64,000 nucleotides of DNA, taken from positions 1,131,237 to 1,195,236 of the forward strand of contig NZ_RRCM01000001.1 in assembly GCF_003862485.1 (NCBI RefSeq). The letters are read 5' to 3'. The stretch is from Lachnoanaerobaculum orale (GTDB lineage Bacteria; Bacillota; Clostridia; Lachnospirales; Lachnospiraceae). Numbering within the stretch: position 1 is the stretch's first letter; every line of letters starts with the position of its first letter. The position numbers and the translations under genes were made by a program. Shown here one piece after another: positions 7,045 through 16,144 of the stretch. The notes under the pieces were generated by a model. It saw nothing but the letters and a program-made list of their open reading frames with translations. It searched no databases and was not told the DNA's origin.

Positions 7045-8889
7045 ATGGCATTTGTAATAGAAGATGAGTTGAAGAAATTGCCGCGTCAGCCGGGTGTATA
7101 TATTATGCATGATAAAAAAGACGATATTATATATGTAGGTAAGGCGATTTCGTTAAGAAACAGAGTCAGACAGTACTTTCAATCAAGTAAGGACAAGAGT
7201 GCAAAGATAAAGCAAATGGTCTCAAAGATTGAAAGATTTGAATATATAGTTACGGACTCTGAATTGGAAGCATTGGTACTTGAAAATAATCTTATAAAAG
7301 AGAACAGACCCAGATATAATACAATGCTTAGGGATGATAAGACCTATCCATATATCAAACTTACCGTTAAAGAAGATTATCCGAGGCTTTTGATGGTAAG
7401 GCAGATAAAAAAAGACAAAAACAAATATTTCGGCCCTTTTTCAAGCGGTAATGCGGTAAGGGATACTATAAATCTTTTGAATAAAGTATATAAGTTGCGA
7501 ACCTGCAACAGAAATCTGCCAAAGGATATAGGTGCACAGCGTCCATGCCTTGACTATTTTATACATCAATGTGATGCACCTTGCCAAAACTATATATCAA
7601 AAGAGGAGTACAATAAAAATGTCTCCGAGGCACTGCATTTTCTAAGCGGAGATTTTGAACCTATTGTAAATAAGATAAGAAGTGAGATGGAAATGCTTTC
7701 ATCGGAACTTAAGTTTGAGGAGGCTGCAAAACAAAGAGATTTGTTGAATTCCGTGCTTCATGTCACACAGAAGCAAAAAATAACCTCTGACGATGCCAAG
7801 GACAGAGACATTATCGCTATGGCAAAGGATGACAGGGATGCGGTAGTGCAGGTTTTCTTTATCCGTGAAGGTAAGATGGTCGGCAGAGAACATCACTATG
7901 TACAGGTGGCAATGGATGATGAGAAAGCGGATATATTGGAGAGTTTTATAAAACAATTCTATGCCGGAACACCTTTTGTACCAAGTCAGATAGTGTCACA
8001 GTATGAGTTAAAAGATTCAGAGCTTATCTGCGAATGGCTTTCTACAAAAAGGGGTTCAAAGGTTAATATCATTGTGCCTAAGAAGGGCTCAAAAGAAAAG
8101 CTTGTAGAACTTGCAGTAAAAAATGCAGAGATTGTACTGACTAAAGACAGAGAAAAGCTTCAAAGACAGGAAGCAAGAAGTACAGGAGCGGTAAAAGAAA
8201 TTGAAGAGCTTTTATCATTAAAAAATTTAAACAGAATGGAAGCGTATGATATTTCAAATATTTCAGGTGTTCAATCTGTAGGTTCTATGGTAGTATATGA
8301 GAACGGAATGCCGAAAAAAAGCGATTACAGAAAGTTTAAAATAAAGACGGTGATAGGCCCTAATGACTACGCTTCAATGAAAGAGGTTTTGACCAGAAGA
8401 TTTGAGCATGGAACCGATGAATCAAGTACAGGTTTTAATAAATTGCCTGATATTATTTTGATGGACGGAGGCAGAGGTCAGGTAAATATCTGTCTTCAGG
8501 TTTTAGAGGAGTTTAAACTTAATATCCCGGTTTGCGGAATGGTAAAAGATGACAACCACAGAACAAGAGGATTATATTATAATAATGTAGAAATACCTAT
8601 AGATACACACTCACAGGGTTTTTTACTTATAACAAGAATACAGGATGAAGCACACAGATTTGCAATAGAATACCACAGGAGTTTAAGGTCAAAGACACAG
8701 GTAAAGTCTATACTTGATGATATAGAGGGAATAGGCAGTGTGCGAAGAAGAGCTCTTATGAAGCATTTTAAGGATATTGAAAATATAAAGAATGCCACTG
8801 TGGAGGAGCTTATGAGTGTGGAAGGGATGAATAAAAAGGCGGCTGTTGCGGTAAATGAATTTTTTATAAAAGCAAAACAAAATGTCTGA
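7045..8889 (+). CDS. uvrC: UvrABC excinuclease subunit C
   Basis: A 614-residue nucleotide-excision-repair nuclease that makes both incisions around UvrB-marked lesions. The GIY-YIG domain is at about 14-95 ([15 protein letters not shown]). The UVR motif that binds UvrB is near 205-235 ([13 protein letters not shown]). The RNase H-like 5'-incision domain spans about 370-540 ([15 protein letters not shown]). Tandem helix-hairpin-helix motifs end the protein ([22 protein letters not shown]). Length and order match the family. ATG 7045 follows the previous stop directly, so it relies on coupling rather than on its own ribosome site. Confidence 0.97.
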   Translation: MAFVIEDELKKLPRQPGVYIMHDKKDDIIYVGKAISLRNRVRQYFQSSKDKSAKIKQMVSKIERFEYIVTDSELEALVLENNLIKENRPRYNTMLRDDKTYPYIKLTVKEDYPRLLMVRQIKKDKNKYFGPFSSGNAVRDTINLLNKVYKLRTCNRNLPKDIGAQRPCLDYFIHQCDAPCQNYISKEEYNKNVSEALHFLSGDFEPIVNKIRSEMEMLSSELKFEEAAKQRDLLNSVLHVTQKQKITSDDAKDRDIIAMAKDDRDAVVQVFFIREGKMVGREHHYVQVAMDDEKADILESFIKQFYAGTPFVPSQIVSQYELKDSELICEWLSTKRGSKVNIIVPKKGSKEKLVELAVKNAEIVLTKDREKLQRQEARSTGAVKEIEELLSLKNLNRMEAYDISNISGVQSVGSMVVYENGMPKKSDYRKFKIKTVIGPNDYASMKEVLTRRFEHGTDESSTGFNKLPDIILMDGGRGQVNICLQVLEEFKLNIPVCGMVKDDNHRTRGLYYNNVEIPIDTHSQGFLLITRIQDEAHRFAIEYHRSLRSKTQVKSILDDIEGIGSVRRRALMKHFKDIENIKNATVEELMSVEGMNKKAAVAVNEFFIKAKQNV

Positions 8890-8926
8890 CTATAGGTTGA
8901 CATTAAAAAATAAAAAGGAGATTTTT

Positions 8927-9220
8927 ATGTTAAGACATATCGTAATGTGGAAGTTTAATGAGGGGATAAATATCCCGAGAGTAGGCGAGGAAATAAAGAC
9001 AAGCTTACTGGCACTGTGTGAAAAGATGGATGAAGTGGTAAGAGCGGATGTTGTATACAACACGCTTCCTACAAGTACACATGATATGATACTTTCGATG
9101 GATGTATTGGATAAGGCGGCTTTGCAAAAGTATGCAACCTCAAGAGAACATGTAGAGATTGCAGATACATTGATAAAACCGAACACAAACTCAAGAGTGG
9201 CTATTGACTATATGGTATAA
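8927..9220 (+). CDS. Dabb-family (stress-responsive A/B barrel) protein
   Basis: A 97-residue dimeric alpha/beta-barrel protein: MLRHIVMWKF opens the first strand, HDMILSMDVLD is the middle strand, and EHVEIADTLIKP with RVAIDYMV ends it, as in Dabb proteins. The biochemical role of most members is unknown. I placed the start at ATG 8927 because AAAAGGAG lies before it; the frame is open back to 8882, but those residues overlap the uvrC stop and do not fit the family. It follows uvrC by 37 bases and is probably in the same transcript. Confidence 0.85.
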   Translation: MLRHIVMWKFNEGINIPRVGEEIKTSLLALCEKMDEVVRADVVYNTLPTSTHDMILSMDVLDKAALQKYATSREHVEIADTLIKPNTNSRVAIDYMV

Positions 9221-9235
9221 ATAAGATTTAAAGAG

Positions 9236-9271
9236 ACTTATATGCATGATTTTATGTGTATAAGTTTTTTT
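9236..9271 (+). terminator. Rho-independent terminator after uvrC-Dabb
   Basis: ACTTATATGCAT pairs with ATGTGTATAAGT around GATTTT, followed by a run of seven T. Confidence 0.75.
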
Positions 9272-9319
9272 GTATTTAAAAATATGCAACAATCACTGTA
9301 TTTATAGGCCTTCTCACAT

Positions 9320-9347
9320 TTGCTATTTAAAAAATTCATGTTATAAT
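9320..9347 (+). promoter_or_regulatory. Promoter of the asrABC operon
   Basis: TTGCTA (9320-9325) and a perfect TATAAT (9342-9347) are spaced 16 bases apart. About 120 bases of leader follow before asrA. I see no recognisable riboswitch in it. Confidence 0.5.
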
Positions 9348-9470
9348 GTTTTTTGTATACAGTGATAAGGAATTATCAATGTTGGTAGTAGTGTTGTTTG
9401 CCATAATGATTCTTTACTAAAATTGAAAAGTATATCATTGGCGGATTAGCTTAGTAATGAAGGAGAAAGT

Positions 9471-10505
9471 ATGGGGAAAAAGGGTTTTATATTTTTACCC
9501 GGTGGATTCAATAGTGTAATTGAAGAATTATCAAAAAAGTATCGTATATATGCACCTGTGCTCAAAGAAAAGGAAGGCAGATTTACAGATACCGATGTAG
9601 TTCGATATGATTTTGTAAATGAAGTGGCGGACATTGAGCTTGAGAAGAAGTCCGATTATTCATTTAAGGAGATTTTAACTCCGCTTTCACAGACATTATT
9701 TTTCTTCACGGAAAATGATGTGAAGGAAGCAAATGTTGATGAGAGAGAGGTCTTGGTATTCTTAAGAAGTTGCGATTTGAATGCATTAAAAAGACTTGAT
9801 CAGATTTATCTTAAAAACGGTAGAGAAGAAGACTATTTCTATGCCCGTATCAGAGATAAGGTGAAGTTTGTACTTATGGGTTGCGCTCACTCATATGAGG
9901 ACTGTTTCTGTGTGGATATGGGTACAAACAGAGCTGATGACCTTGATTTCAGTTTTTCGGTTGACTATATTGACAACAAATTCAGATGTCAGCTTAAGGA
10001 TGAGACTCTCAGTTCTATATTTGAAAATAATGCTCTTAAAGAAGAAGATGTTACACCTATGTTTGTAACAGAGAATGAGACAAGAGTTAAGTTGCCGGGA
10101 GAGGTACCTCTTTCGATATTTACATCCGATATGTGGGATGAATATACTGCAAGGTGCATAGGATGCGGAAGATGTAACTATGTTTGTCCTACCTGTACCT
10201 GCTATACAATGCAGGATGTATACTATACGGATAACGGCAAAGTCGGTGAGAGAAGAAGAGTCAATGCTTCATGTATGGTAGACGGATATACCAATGTGGC
10301 AGGCGGCGGAGAATACAGAAAGAAACACGGAGACCGTATGAGATTTAAGACTATGCATAAGATTTATGACTTTAGAAAGCGTTTCGGCTACAATATGTGC
10401 GTAGGCTGCGGAAGATGTGATACGGTATGCCCTGAGTATATTTCATTCTCAAATATTATTAACAAAGTAACAGCTAAGGTAGAGGAGGTGCAAAATGAGA
10501 ACTAA
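9471..10505 (+). CDS. asrA: Anaerobic sulfite reductase subunit A (ferredoxin-type)
   Basis: A 344-residue iron-sulfur subunit that passes electrons to AsrC for the reduction of sulfite to sulfide. The N-terminal half has the AsrA pattern (FLRSCDLNALKRLDQIYL, LMGCAHSYEDCFCVDMG). Two ferredoxin-type cluster motifs follow: CIGCGRCNYVCPTCTCY near residue 225 and CVGCGRCDTVCPEY near 305. It overlaps asrB by 11 bases, showing a tightly coupled operon. Ribosome site AAGGAGAAAGT precedes ATG 9471. Confidence 0.96.
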   Translation: MGKKGFIFLPGGFNSVIEELSKKYRIYAPVLKEKEGRFTDTDVVRYDFVNEVADIELEKKSDYSFKEILTPLSQTLFFFTENDVKEANVDEREVLVFLRSCDLNALKRLDQIYLKNGREEDYFYARIRDKVKFVLMGCAHSYEDCFCVDMGTNRADDLDFSFSVDYIDNKFRCQLKDETLSSIFENNALKEEDVTPMFVTENETRVKLPGEVPLSIFTSDMWDEYTARCIGCGRCNYVCPTCTCYTMQDVYYTDNGKVGERRRVNASCMVDGYTNVAGGGEYRKKHGDRMRFKTMHKIYDFRKRFGYNMCVGCGRCDTVCPEYISFSNIINKVTAKVEEVQNEN

Positions 10506-11286
10506 TCCTTATATTCCATTTCCGTCAAAAATTTTAGATGTTATTAAACATACAAAGAAAGAATACACTTTCAGAATGGAATTTCACGGTGATGTAAAGC
10601 CGGGACAGTTCTTTGAGGTTTCTATACCTAAGTTCGGTGAGGCGCCTATTTCCGTAAGCGGAATTACCGAAAACAGTGTGGATTTGACTATACGTAAGGT
10701 AGGTAGAGTTACAGATGAGGTATTTGAAAACTATGTCGGAGATACATTATTCCTTCGCGGACCTTACGGTAACGGCTTTGATGTAGATAAATATACGGAC
10801 GGTGAGTGTGTGGTGGTAGCAGGCGGTACAGGTGTTTCTCCTGTTCGCGGTGTTATAAATGCTCTTGCTGCAAGTAAAGATTCTAAAGATAAGCATGTAA
10901 TACTGGGATTCAGAAGCCCTTCGGATATGCTATTCAGAGATGATATTGCAGACTGGGAAAATAAGATTGACCTTATCTTAACAATGGATAAGGAAGCACA
11001 AGGTTACACCGGAAATGTCGGACTTGTAACCAAGTTTATTCCTGAGCTTAAGTTGAAGAATATTGAAACGGCACAGGCTGTAGTGGTAGGACCTCCTCCA
11101 ATGATGAAATTTTCGGTAATAGAGCTTTTGAAGCTTGGATTTAAAGAGGAGAACATTTGGGTTTCTTATGAGAGAAAGATGTGTTGCGGTATAGGAAAAT
11201 GCGGACATTGTAAGGTAAATGACACTTATATATGCTTGGACGGACCGGTATTTAACTATGTTGACAGTAAAGCTTTGATTGATTAG
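10495..11286 (+). CDS. asrB: Anaerobic sulfite reductase subunit B (FAD/NAD(P)H)
   Basis: A 263-residue flavin subunit related to dihydroorotate dehydrogenase electron-transfer and ferredoxin-NADP reductases. It has the FAD-binding barrel (about 1-100, LTIRKVGRVT), the nucleotide-binding domain (VVVAGGTGVSPVRGV near 105-120, VVGPPPMM near 200) and a C-terminal 2Fe-2S motif CCGIGKCGHCKV near residue 230. It oxidises NAD(P)H and feeds AsrA/AsrC. The start, ATG 10495, sits within the end of asrA behind AGAGGAGG. Confidence 0.96.
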   Translation: MRTNPYIPFPSKILDVIKHTKKEYTFRMEFHGDVKPGQFFEVSIPKFGEAPISVSGITENSVDLTIRKVGRVTDEVFENYVGDTLFLRGPYGNGFDVDKYTDGECVVVAGGTGVSPVRGVINALAASKDSKDKHVILGFRSPSDMLFRDDIADWENKIDLILTMDKEAQGYTGNVGLVTKFIPELKLKNIETAQAVVVGPPPMMKFSVIELLKLGFKEENIWVSYERKMCCGIGKCGHCKVNDTYICLDGPVFNYVDSKALID

Positions 11287-11297
11287 AGAGGTGAATA

Positions 11298-12269
11298 ATG
11301 GATATAAATGTAAAAAAACTTAAGAAAAACGCCTTTCGTGTATCTAAAGTGCGTGGTGAAACAGCATCAAGAGTAAGAATGCCGGGCGGTTATATAGATG
11401 CCGAAAGTATGAAAAGAATATCTGAAATTGCCGATAAGTACGGCAACGGAAGTATATTTATAACAAACCGTCAAGGTGTTGAGATTCCGGGAATTAAGAT
11501 TACAGATATGGATGCCGTAAACAAGGAAATTCAGCTCATTATCGACCATGAGGGTACAAATCAGGAAAAGAGAGATACAGGCTATGCCGCATCCGGAACA
11601 AGAAATGTGGTTGCCTGTCCGGGAAAGAGACTTTGCCCTTTTGGTAACTATGACACCACAGAGTTTGCAAGAAAGATGGAGAAGCAGATCTTCCCTAACA
11701 ACCTGCACTTTAAGGTAGCTTTTACAGGTTGCTCAAACGACTGCGCAAAAGTTCGTATGAATGACTTCGGTATTATGGGAATGACGGAGCCGCAGTATAA
11801 TCCTGACAGATGCGTAACTTGTGAGGCATGTGTAAAGGGATGTAAGCAAAAAAGTGTCGAGGCTTTAAGAGTAGTTAACGGCAAGATTGAAAGAAATACC
11901 GAAAAATGTATAGGATGCGGTGTATGTATTACAGTATGTCCTACAAGAGCATGGACAAGAAGTAAGGAAAAATACTACAGACTTGTTTTGCTTGGAAGAA
12001 CAGGAAAGAAAAACCCGAGACTTGCAGAGGACTTTATCAAATGGGTTGATGAAGACAGCATTTTAAAGATTGTAAAGAATGCGTATGCCTATGTTGAGAG
12101 ATATATTGATACAAATGCTCCTGACGGTAAGGAACATGTCGGATATATTGTAGACAGAACAGGTTTTGAAGAGTTCTATAAGTGGATTATGGAAGGTGTA
12201 ACCTTAGGACCTAAGGCTGAGGTTGCAAAAACTATGTACTGGGGCGGAAAACATTACGACCACGAATAG
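11298..12269 (+). CDS. asrC: Anaerobic sulfite reductase subunit C (siroheme)
   Basis: A 323-residue catalytic subunit. It has the siroheme/4Fe-4S ligand cysteines as CPGKRLC (about 110-116) and CSNDC (about 149-153), and two extra 4Fe-4S ferredoxin motifs, CVTCEACVKGCKQ and CIGCGVCITVCP (about 172-220). It reduces sulfite to sulfide with electrons from AsrA and AsrB. It lies 11 bases after asrB with a GAGAGGTG ribosome site. Together the three genes are a complete Salmonella/Clostridium-type asr operon. Confidence 0.96.
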   Translation: MDINVKKLKKNAFRVSKVRGETASRVRMPGGYIDAESMKRISEIADKYGNGSIFITNRQGVEIPGIKITDMDAVNKEIQLIIDHEGTNQEKRDTGYAASGTRNVVACPGKRLCPFGNYDTTEFARKMEKQIFPNNLHFKVAFTGCSNDCAKVRMNDFGIMGMTEPQYNPDRCVTCEACVKGCKQKSVEALRVVNGKIERNTEKCIGCGVCITVCPTRAWTRSKEKYYRLVLLGRTGKKNPRLAEDFIKWVDEDSILKIVKNAYAYVERYIDTNAPDGKEHVGYIVDRTGFEEFYKWIMEGVTLGPKAEVAKTMYWGGKHYDHE

Positions 12270-12338
12270 ATTTTTGTTTAAAAACAAAAACAAACCTCAT
12301 TGTATGCAGAATAGTACACAAAATACAATGTTTATCAT

Positions 12339-12366
12339 TTGCATTTATTTTTTAAATTGGTATAAT
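12339..12366 (+). promoter_or_regulatory. Promoter of the PFOR gene
   Basis: TTGCAT (12339-12344) and TATAAT (12361-12366) are spaced 16 bases apart, 62 bases before the PFOR start. Just upstream CATTGTAT (12299-12306) and ATACAATG (12323-12330) can pair and may stop asr transcription, but no good U-run follows. Confidence 0.6.
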
Positions 12367-12428
12367 GAGAATCGAAGAAATAATTATATATTATTTATTA
12401 TAAACAATTACTTAGTAGGAGGAATAAA

Positions 12429-15400
12429 ATGGCTAAGAGACAAATGAAGACCATGGATGGTAATCAGGCAGCTGCTCATGCATCGTATGCTTATACTGAT
12501 GTTGCTGCAATTTATCCGATAACACCATCATCTGTCATGGCAGAGCACACCGACGAGTGGGCAACAGACGGTAGAAAGAATATTTTCGGCCACACTGTTC
12601 AAGTAACAGAAATGCAATCAGAGGCAGGTGCTGCAGGTGCAGTTCATGGTTCTCTTTCAGCTGGAGCTTTGACAACAACATATACAGCTTCACAGGGCCT
12701 TCTTCTTATGATCCCAAATATCTATAAGATGGCAGGAGAGCAGCTTCCGGCAGTTATCAATGTTTCTGCTCGTGCTATTGCAACACATGCACTTAGTATT
12801 TTTGGAGATCATTCAGATGTTTATGCTTGTCGTCAGACAGGTGCCGCAATGCTTTGTTCATCATCAGTTCAGGAAGTTATGGATTTAACACCTGTTGCTC
12901 ATCTTTCAGCAATAAAGGGAAAAGTTCCGTTTATCAACTTCTTTGACGGTTTCAGAACATCACATGAGATTCAGAAAATTGAAACTTGGGATTACGCAGA
13001 TCTTAAGGATATGGCTGATATGGATGCTGTCGCAGCTTTCAGAAAGAATGCACTTAATCCTAATCATCCTGTAGAGAGAGGATCGGCACAAAACCCTGAT
13101 ATCTTCTTCCAGGTAAGAGAAGCAAGCAATCCTTATTACGATGCATTACCTGCAATTGTTCAGGACTATATGGACAAGGTTAATGCTAAAATCGGTACAG
13201 ATTACAAATTATTTAACTACTACGGTGCTGCTGATGCTGAGACAATCATCATCGCTATGGGTTCAGTTAACGATACAATAGAAGAGACAATTGATTACCT
13301 TTTAAAGCAGGGTGAGAAGGTCGGAGTTGTTAAGGTAAGACTTTACAGACCTTTCAATGCACAGGCACTTGTTGATGCTATTCCTGACAGCGTTAAGAGA
13401 ATCGAAGTTCTTGACAGAACAAAGGAACCGGGATCACTTGGTGAGCCGTTATGGCTTGACGTTGTTGCAGCACTTAAGGGAACTAAGTTTGATGCTGTTC
13501 CTGTATTCAGCGGTCGTTACGGTCTTGGATCAAAAGATACAACACCTGCTCAGATAGTTGCAACATTCCACAACACAGAGAAGAAGAGATTCACAATCGG
13601 TATCAACGATGATGTTACACATCTTTCACTTGAGCAGGGTCCTTCACTTGTTACAACACCTGAGGGAACTACAAACTGTAAGTTCTGGGGTCTTGGTGCC
13701 GACGGTACTGTAGGTGCAAACAAGAACTCTATCAAGATTATCGGTGATAACACAGATATGTATGCACAGGCATATTTTGACTATGACTCAAAGAAGTCAG
13801 GCGGTGTTACAATGAGCCACTTGCGTTTCGGTAAGAAGCCTATCAAGTCAACATATCTTATTCATAAGGCAAACTTTGTAGCATGTCACAATCCTGCATA
13901 TATCAGAAAGTACAACATGGTACAGGAACTTGTTGACGGCGGTACATTCCTGCTTAACTGTACATGGTCTGATGCAGAGCTTGAAGAGCATATCCCTGGA
14001 CAGGTTAAGAAGTATATCTATGACCACAAGATCAACTTCTATACAATCGACGGTGTAAAGATCGGTATTGCTACAGGTATGGGACCTACAAGAATTAACA
14101 CAATTCTTCAGTCCGCATTCTTTAAGCTTTCAGCTATCATTCCTGAGGATCAAGCAATTGACCTTATGAAGAAGGCTGCTGAAAAGACTTATGGAAGAAA
14201 AGGTGAGGATGTAGTTAAGAAGAACTGGGCAGCTATCGAAGAAGGTGCTAAGAACGTTCATAAGGTAGAGGTTCCTGCAAGCTGGGCTGATGCAAAGGAT
14301 GAGGGACTTGATTATCCTGTACATACAGAGGGTAGAGAGGATGCAATAAAGTTTGCAAATACTATCCAGACAGCTGTAAGTGCGCAAGAGGGTAACAATC
14401 TTCCTGTATCAGCATTCGTTGACTACGTTGACGGTACAACACCTGTAGGTACATCAGCATATGAGAAGCGTGGTATTGCTGTAAATATGCCTATCTGGAA
14501 CAGTGATAACTGTATTCAGTGCGGTTTCTGTTCATATGTTTGTCCTCATGCTGTTATCAGAACAGTTGCTCTTACAGAAGATGAGGCTAATGGTGCTCCT
14601 GAGGGAATGAGCGTACTTCCAATGACAGGTATGCCAAACTACAAGTTTACAGTAGCTGTATCAGCTCTTGACTGTACAGGTTGTGGTTCTTGTGCTAATG
14701 TATGTCCTGGAAAGAAGGGCGAGAAGGCTCTTACAATGCAGAGCATGCCTGAGAATGTTGAGCGTCAGAAGTGGTTTGACTATGCAACAGCTACACCTGA
14801 GAAGCCTGAGGTTATTGCCAAGTTTAAGGAGACTACAGTTAAGGGTTCACAGTATAAGAAGCCTTTACTTGAGTTCTCAGGAGCTTGTGCAGGTTGTGGT
14901 GAGACACCTTATGCAAGACTTATCACACAGCTCTTCGGTGAGAGAATGTACATTTCAAATGCTACAGGTTGTTCATCAATCTGGGGTAACTCTTCACCTT
15001 CAACACCTTATACAGTAAACGCTAAGGGACAGGGTCCTGCTTGGTCAAACTCATTGTTTGAGGATAATGCCGAGTTCGGTTACGGTATGTTCCTTGCTAA
15101 CGAGGCACTCAGAAACGGTCTTAAGACAAAGGTAGAGGCAATTGCCGAGAACGGTTCAGATGAGCTTAAGGCAGCAGCTAAAGAGTACCTTGATACATTT
15201 ACAGTAGGTGCACTCAACGGAAGCGCAACAGACAGACTTGTAGCTGAGCTTGAGAAGCTTAATACACCTGAGGCTAAGGAAATCCTTGACAATAAGGAAT
15301 TCTTATCAAAGAAGAGCCAGTGGGTATTCGGTGGTGACGGTTGGGCTTACGATATCGGTTTCGGCGGTCTTGACCATGTAATTGCCAGCGGTAAGGATGT

Positions 15401-15956
15401 AAACATCATGGTATTTGATACAGAGGTTTACTCAAATACAGGTGGACAGAGTTCAAAGGCAACAAAGACAGGTGCTGTAGCACAGTTTGCTGCCGGCGGT
15501 AAGGATACAAAGAAGAAGGATCTTGCAAGTATTGCAATGAGCTACGGTTATGTATATGTAGCACAGATCGCTATGGGTGCTGATTACAACCAGACTGTTA
15601 AGGCATTAGCTGAGGCTGAGGCTTATCCGGGTCCGTCACTTATTATCGCTTATGCTCCATGTATCAACCACGGTATCAAGAAGGGTATGAGCAAGGCTAT
15701 GACAGAGGAGAAGCTTGCAGTTGAGTCAGGTTACTGGAACAACTTCAGATTCAACCCTGCTGCAGAGAACAAGTTCACTCTTGATTCAAAGACACCTACA
15801 GGTGACTACCAAGAGTTCCTTAAGGGTGAGGTTCGTTACGCATCTCTTGCACTCAAGGATCCTGAGAGAGCAGCTAAACTCTTCGAGAAGAATGAGGAAG
15901 ATGCTAAGGAAAGATTTACATACCTTGAGAAGCTTGTAACTCTTTATTCAAAATAA
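12429..15956 (+). CDS. nifJ: Pyruvate:ferredoxin (flavodoxin) oxidoreductase
   Basis: A 1175-residue single-chain enzyme that converts pyruvate and CoA to acetyl-CoA, CO2 and reduced ferredoxin, the main step of clostridial fermentation. Domains are in the usual order: the N-terminal pyrimidine-binding domain with YPITPSSVMAEHTDEW (about 34-49); a CoA-binding region; 4Fe-4S motifs CIQCGFCSYVCPH (about 697-709) and CTGCGSCANVCPGKKG (about 755-770); and the TPP-binding region with CAGCGETPYARL (about 818-829) and GGDGWAYDIGFGG near 970. It has a strong AGGAGG ribosome site. Codon use favours ACA, CTT and GGT strongly, as expected of a highly expressed gene. Confidence 0.98.
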   Translation: MAKRQMKTMDGNQAAAHASYAYTDVAAIYPITPSSVMAEHTDEWATDGRKNIFGHTVQVTEMQSEAGAAGAVHGSLSAGALTTTYTASQGLLLMIPNIYKMAGEQLPAVINVSARAIATHALSIFGDHSDVYACRQTGAAMLCSSSVQEVMDLTPVAHLSAIKGKVPFINFFDGFRTSHEIQKIETWDYADLKDMADMDAVAAFRKNALNPNHPVERGSAQNPDIFFQVREASNPYYDALPAIVQDYMDKVNAKIGTDYKLFNYYGAADAETIIIAMGSVNDTIEETIDYLLKQGEKVGVVKVRLYRPFNAQALVDAIPDSVKRIEVLDRTKEPGSLGEPLWLDVVAALKGTKFDAVPVFSGRYGLGSKDTTPAQIVATFHNTEKKRFTIGINDDVTHLSLEQGPSLVTTPEGTTNCKFWGLGADGTVGANKNSIKIIGDNTDMYAQAYFDYDSKKSGGVTMSHLRFGKKPIKSTYLIHKANFVACHNPAYIRKYNMVQELVDGGTFLLNCTWSDAELEEHIPGQVKKYIYDHKINFYTIDGVKIGIATGMGPTRINTILQSAFFKLSAIIPEDQAIDLMKKAAEKTYGRKGEDVVKKNWAAIEEGAKNVHKVEVPASWADAKDEGLDYPVHTEGREDAIKFANTIQTAVSAQEGNNLPVSAFVDYVDGTTPVGTSAYEKRGIAVNMPIWNSDNCIQCGFCSYVCPHAVIRTVALTEDEANGAPEGMSVLPMTGMPNYKFTVAVSALDCTGCGSCANVCPGKKGEKALTMQSMPENVERQKWFDYATATPEKPEVIAKFKETTVKGSQYKKPLLEFSGACAGCGETPYARLITQLFGERMYISNATGCSSIWGNSSPSTPYTVNAKGQGPAWSNSLFEDNAEFGYGMFLANEALRNGLKTKVEAIAENGSDELKAAAKEYLDTFTVGALNGSATDRLVAELEKLNTPEAKEILDNKEFLSKKSQWVFGGDGWAYDIGFGGLDHVIASGKDVNIMVFDTEVYSNTGGQSSKATKTGAVAQFAAGGKDTKKKDLASIAMSYGYVYVAQIAMGADYNQTVKALAEAEAYPGPSLIIAYAPCINHGIKKGMSKAMTEEKLAVESGYWNNFRFNPAAENKFTLDSKTPTGDYQEFLKGEVRYASLALKDPERAAKLFEKNEEDAKERFTYLEKLVTLYSK

Positions 15957-16033
15957 GATAAATTGATATTTTTATATAAAGTAACAGATAGATTCTGTTA
16001 AGTGTACAAACGGAAGCCGCTTTTGCGGTCAAA

Positions 16034-16067
16034 GGGAGTCGGTACTTTAAGTGCCGGCTCTTTTTGT
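16034..16067 (+). terminator. Rho-independent terminator after PFOR
   Basis: GAGTCGGTAC pairs with GTGCCGGCTC around TTTAA, followed by TTTTTG. A smaller GC hairpin (AGCCGCTTTTGCGGT) lies just upstream. Confidence 0.88.
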
Positions 16068-16144
16068 ATTAAAATGTTTTATTTACTTGTTATAATTGTG
16101 AACTTGGGATAAAATAGAAGTATAAAGTTAGACTGGGAGACAAT

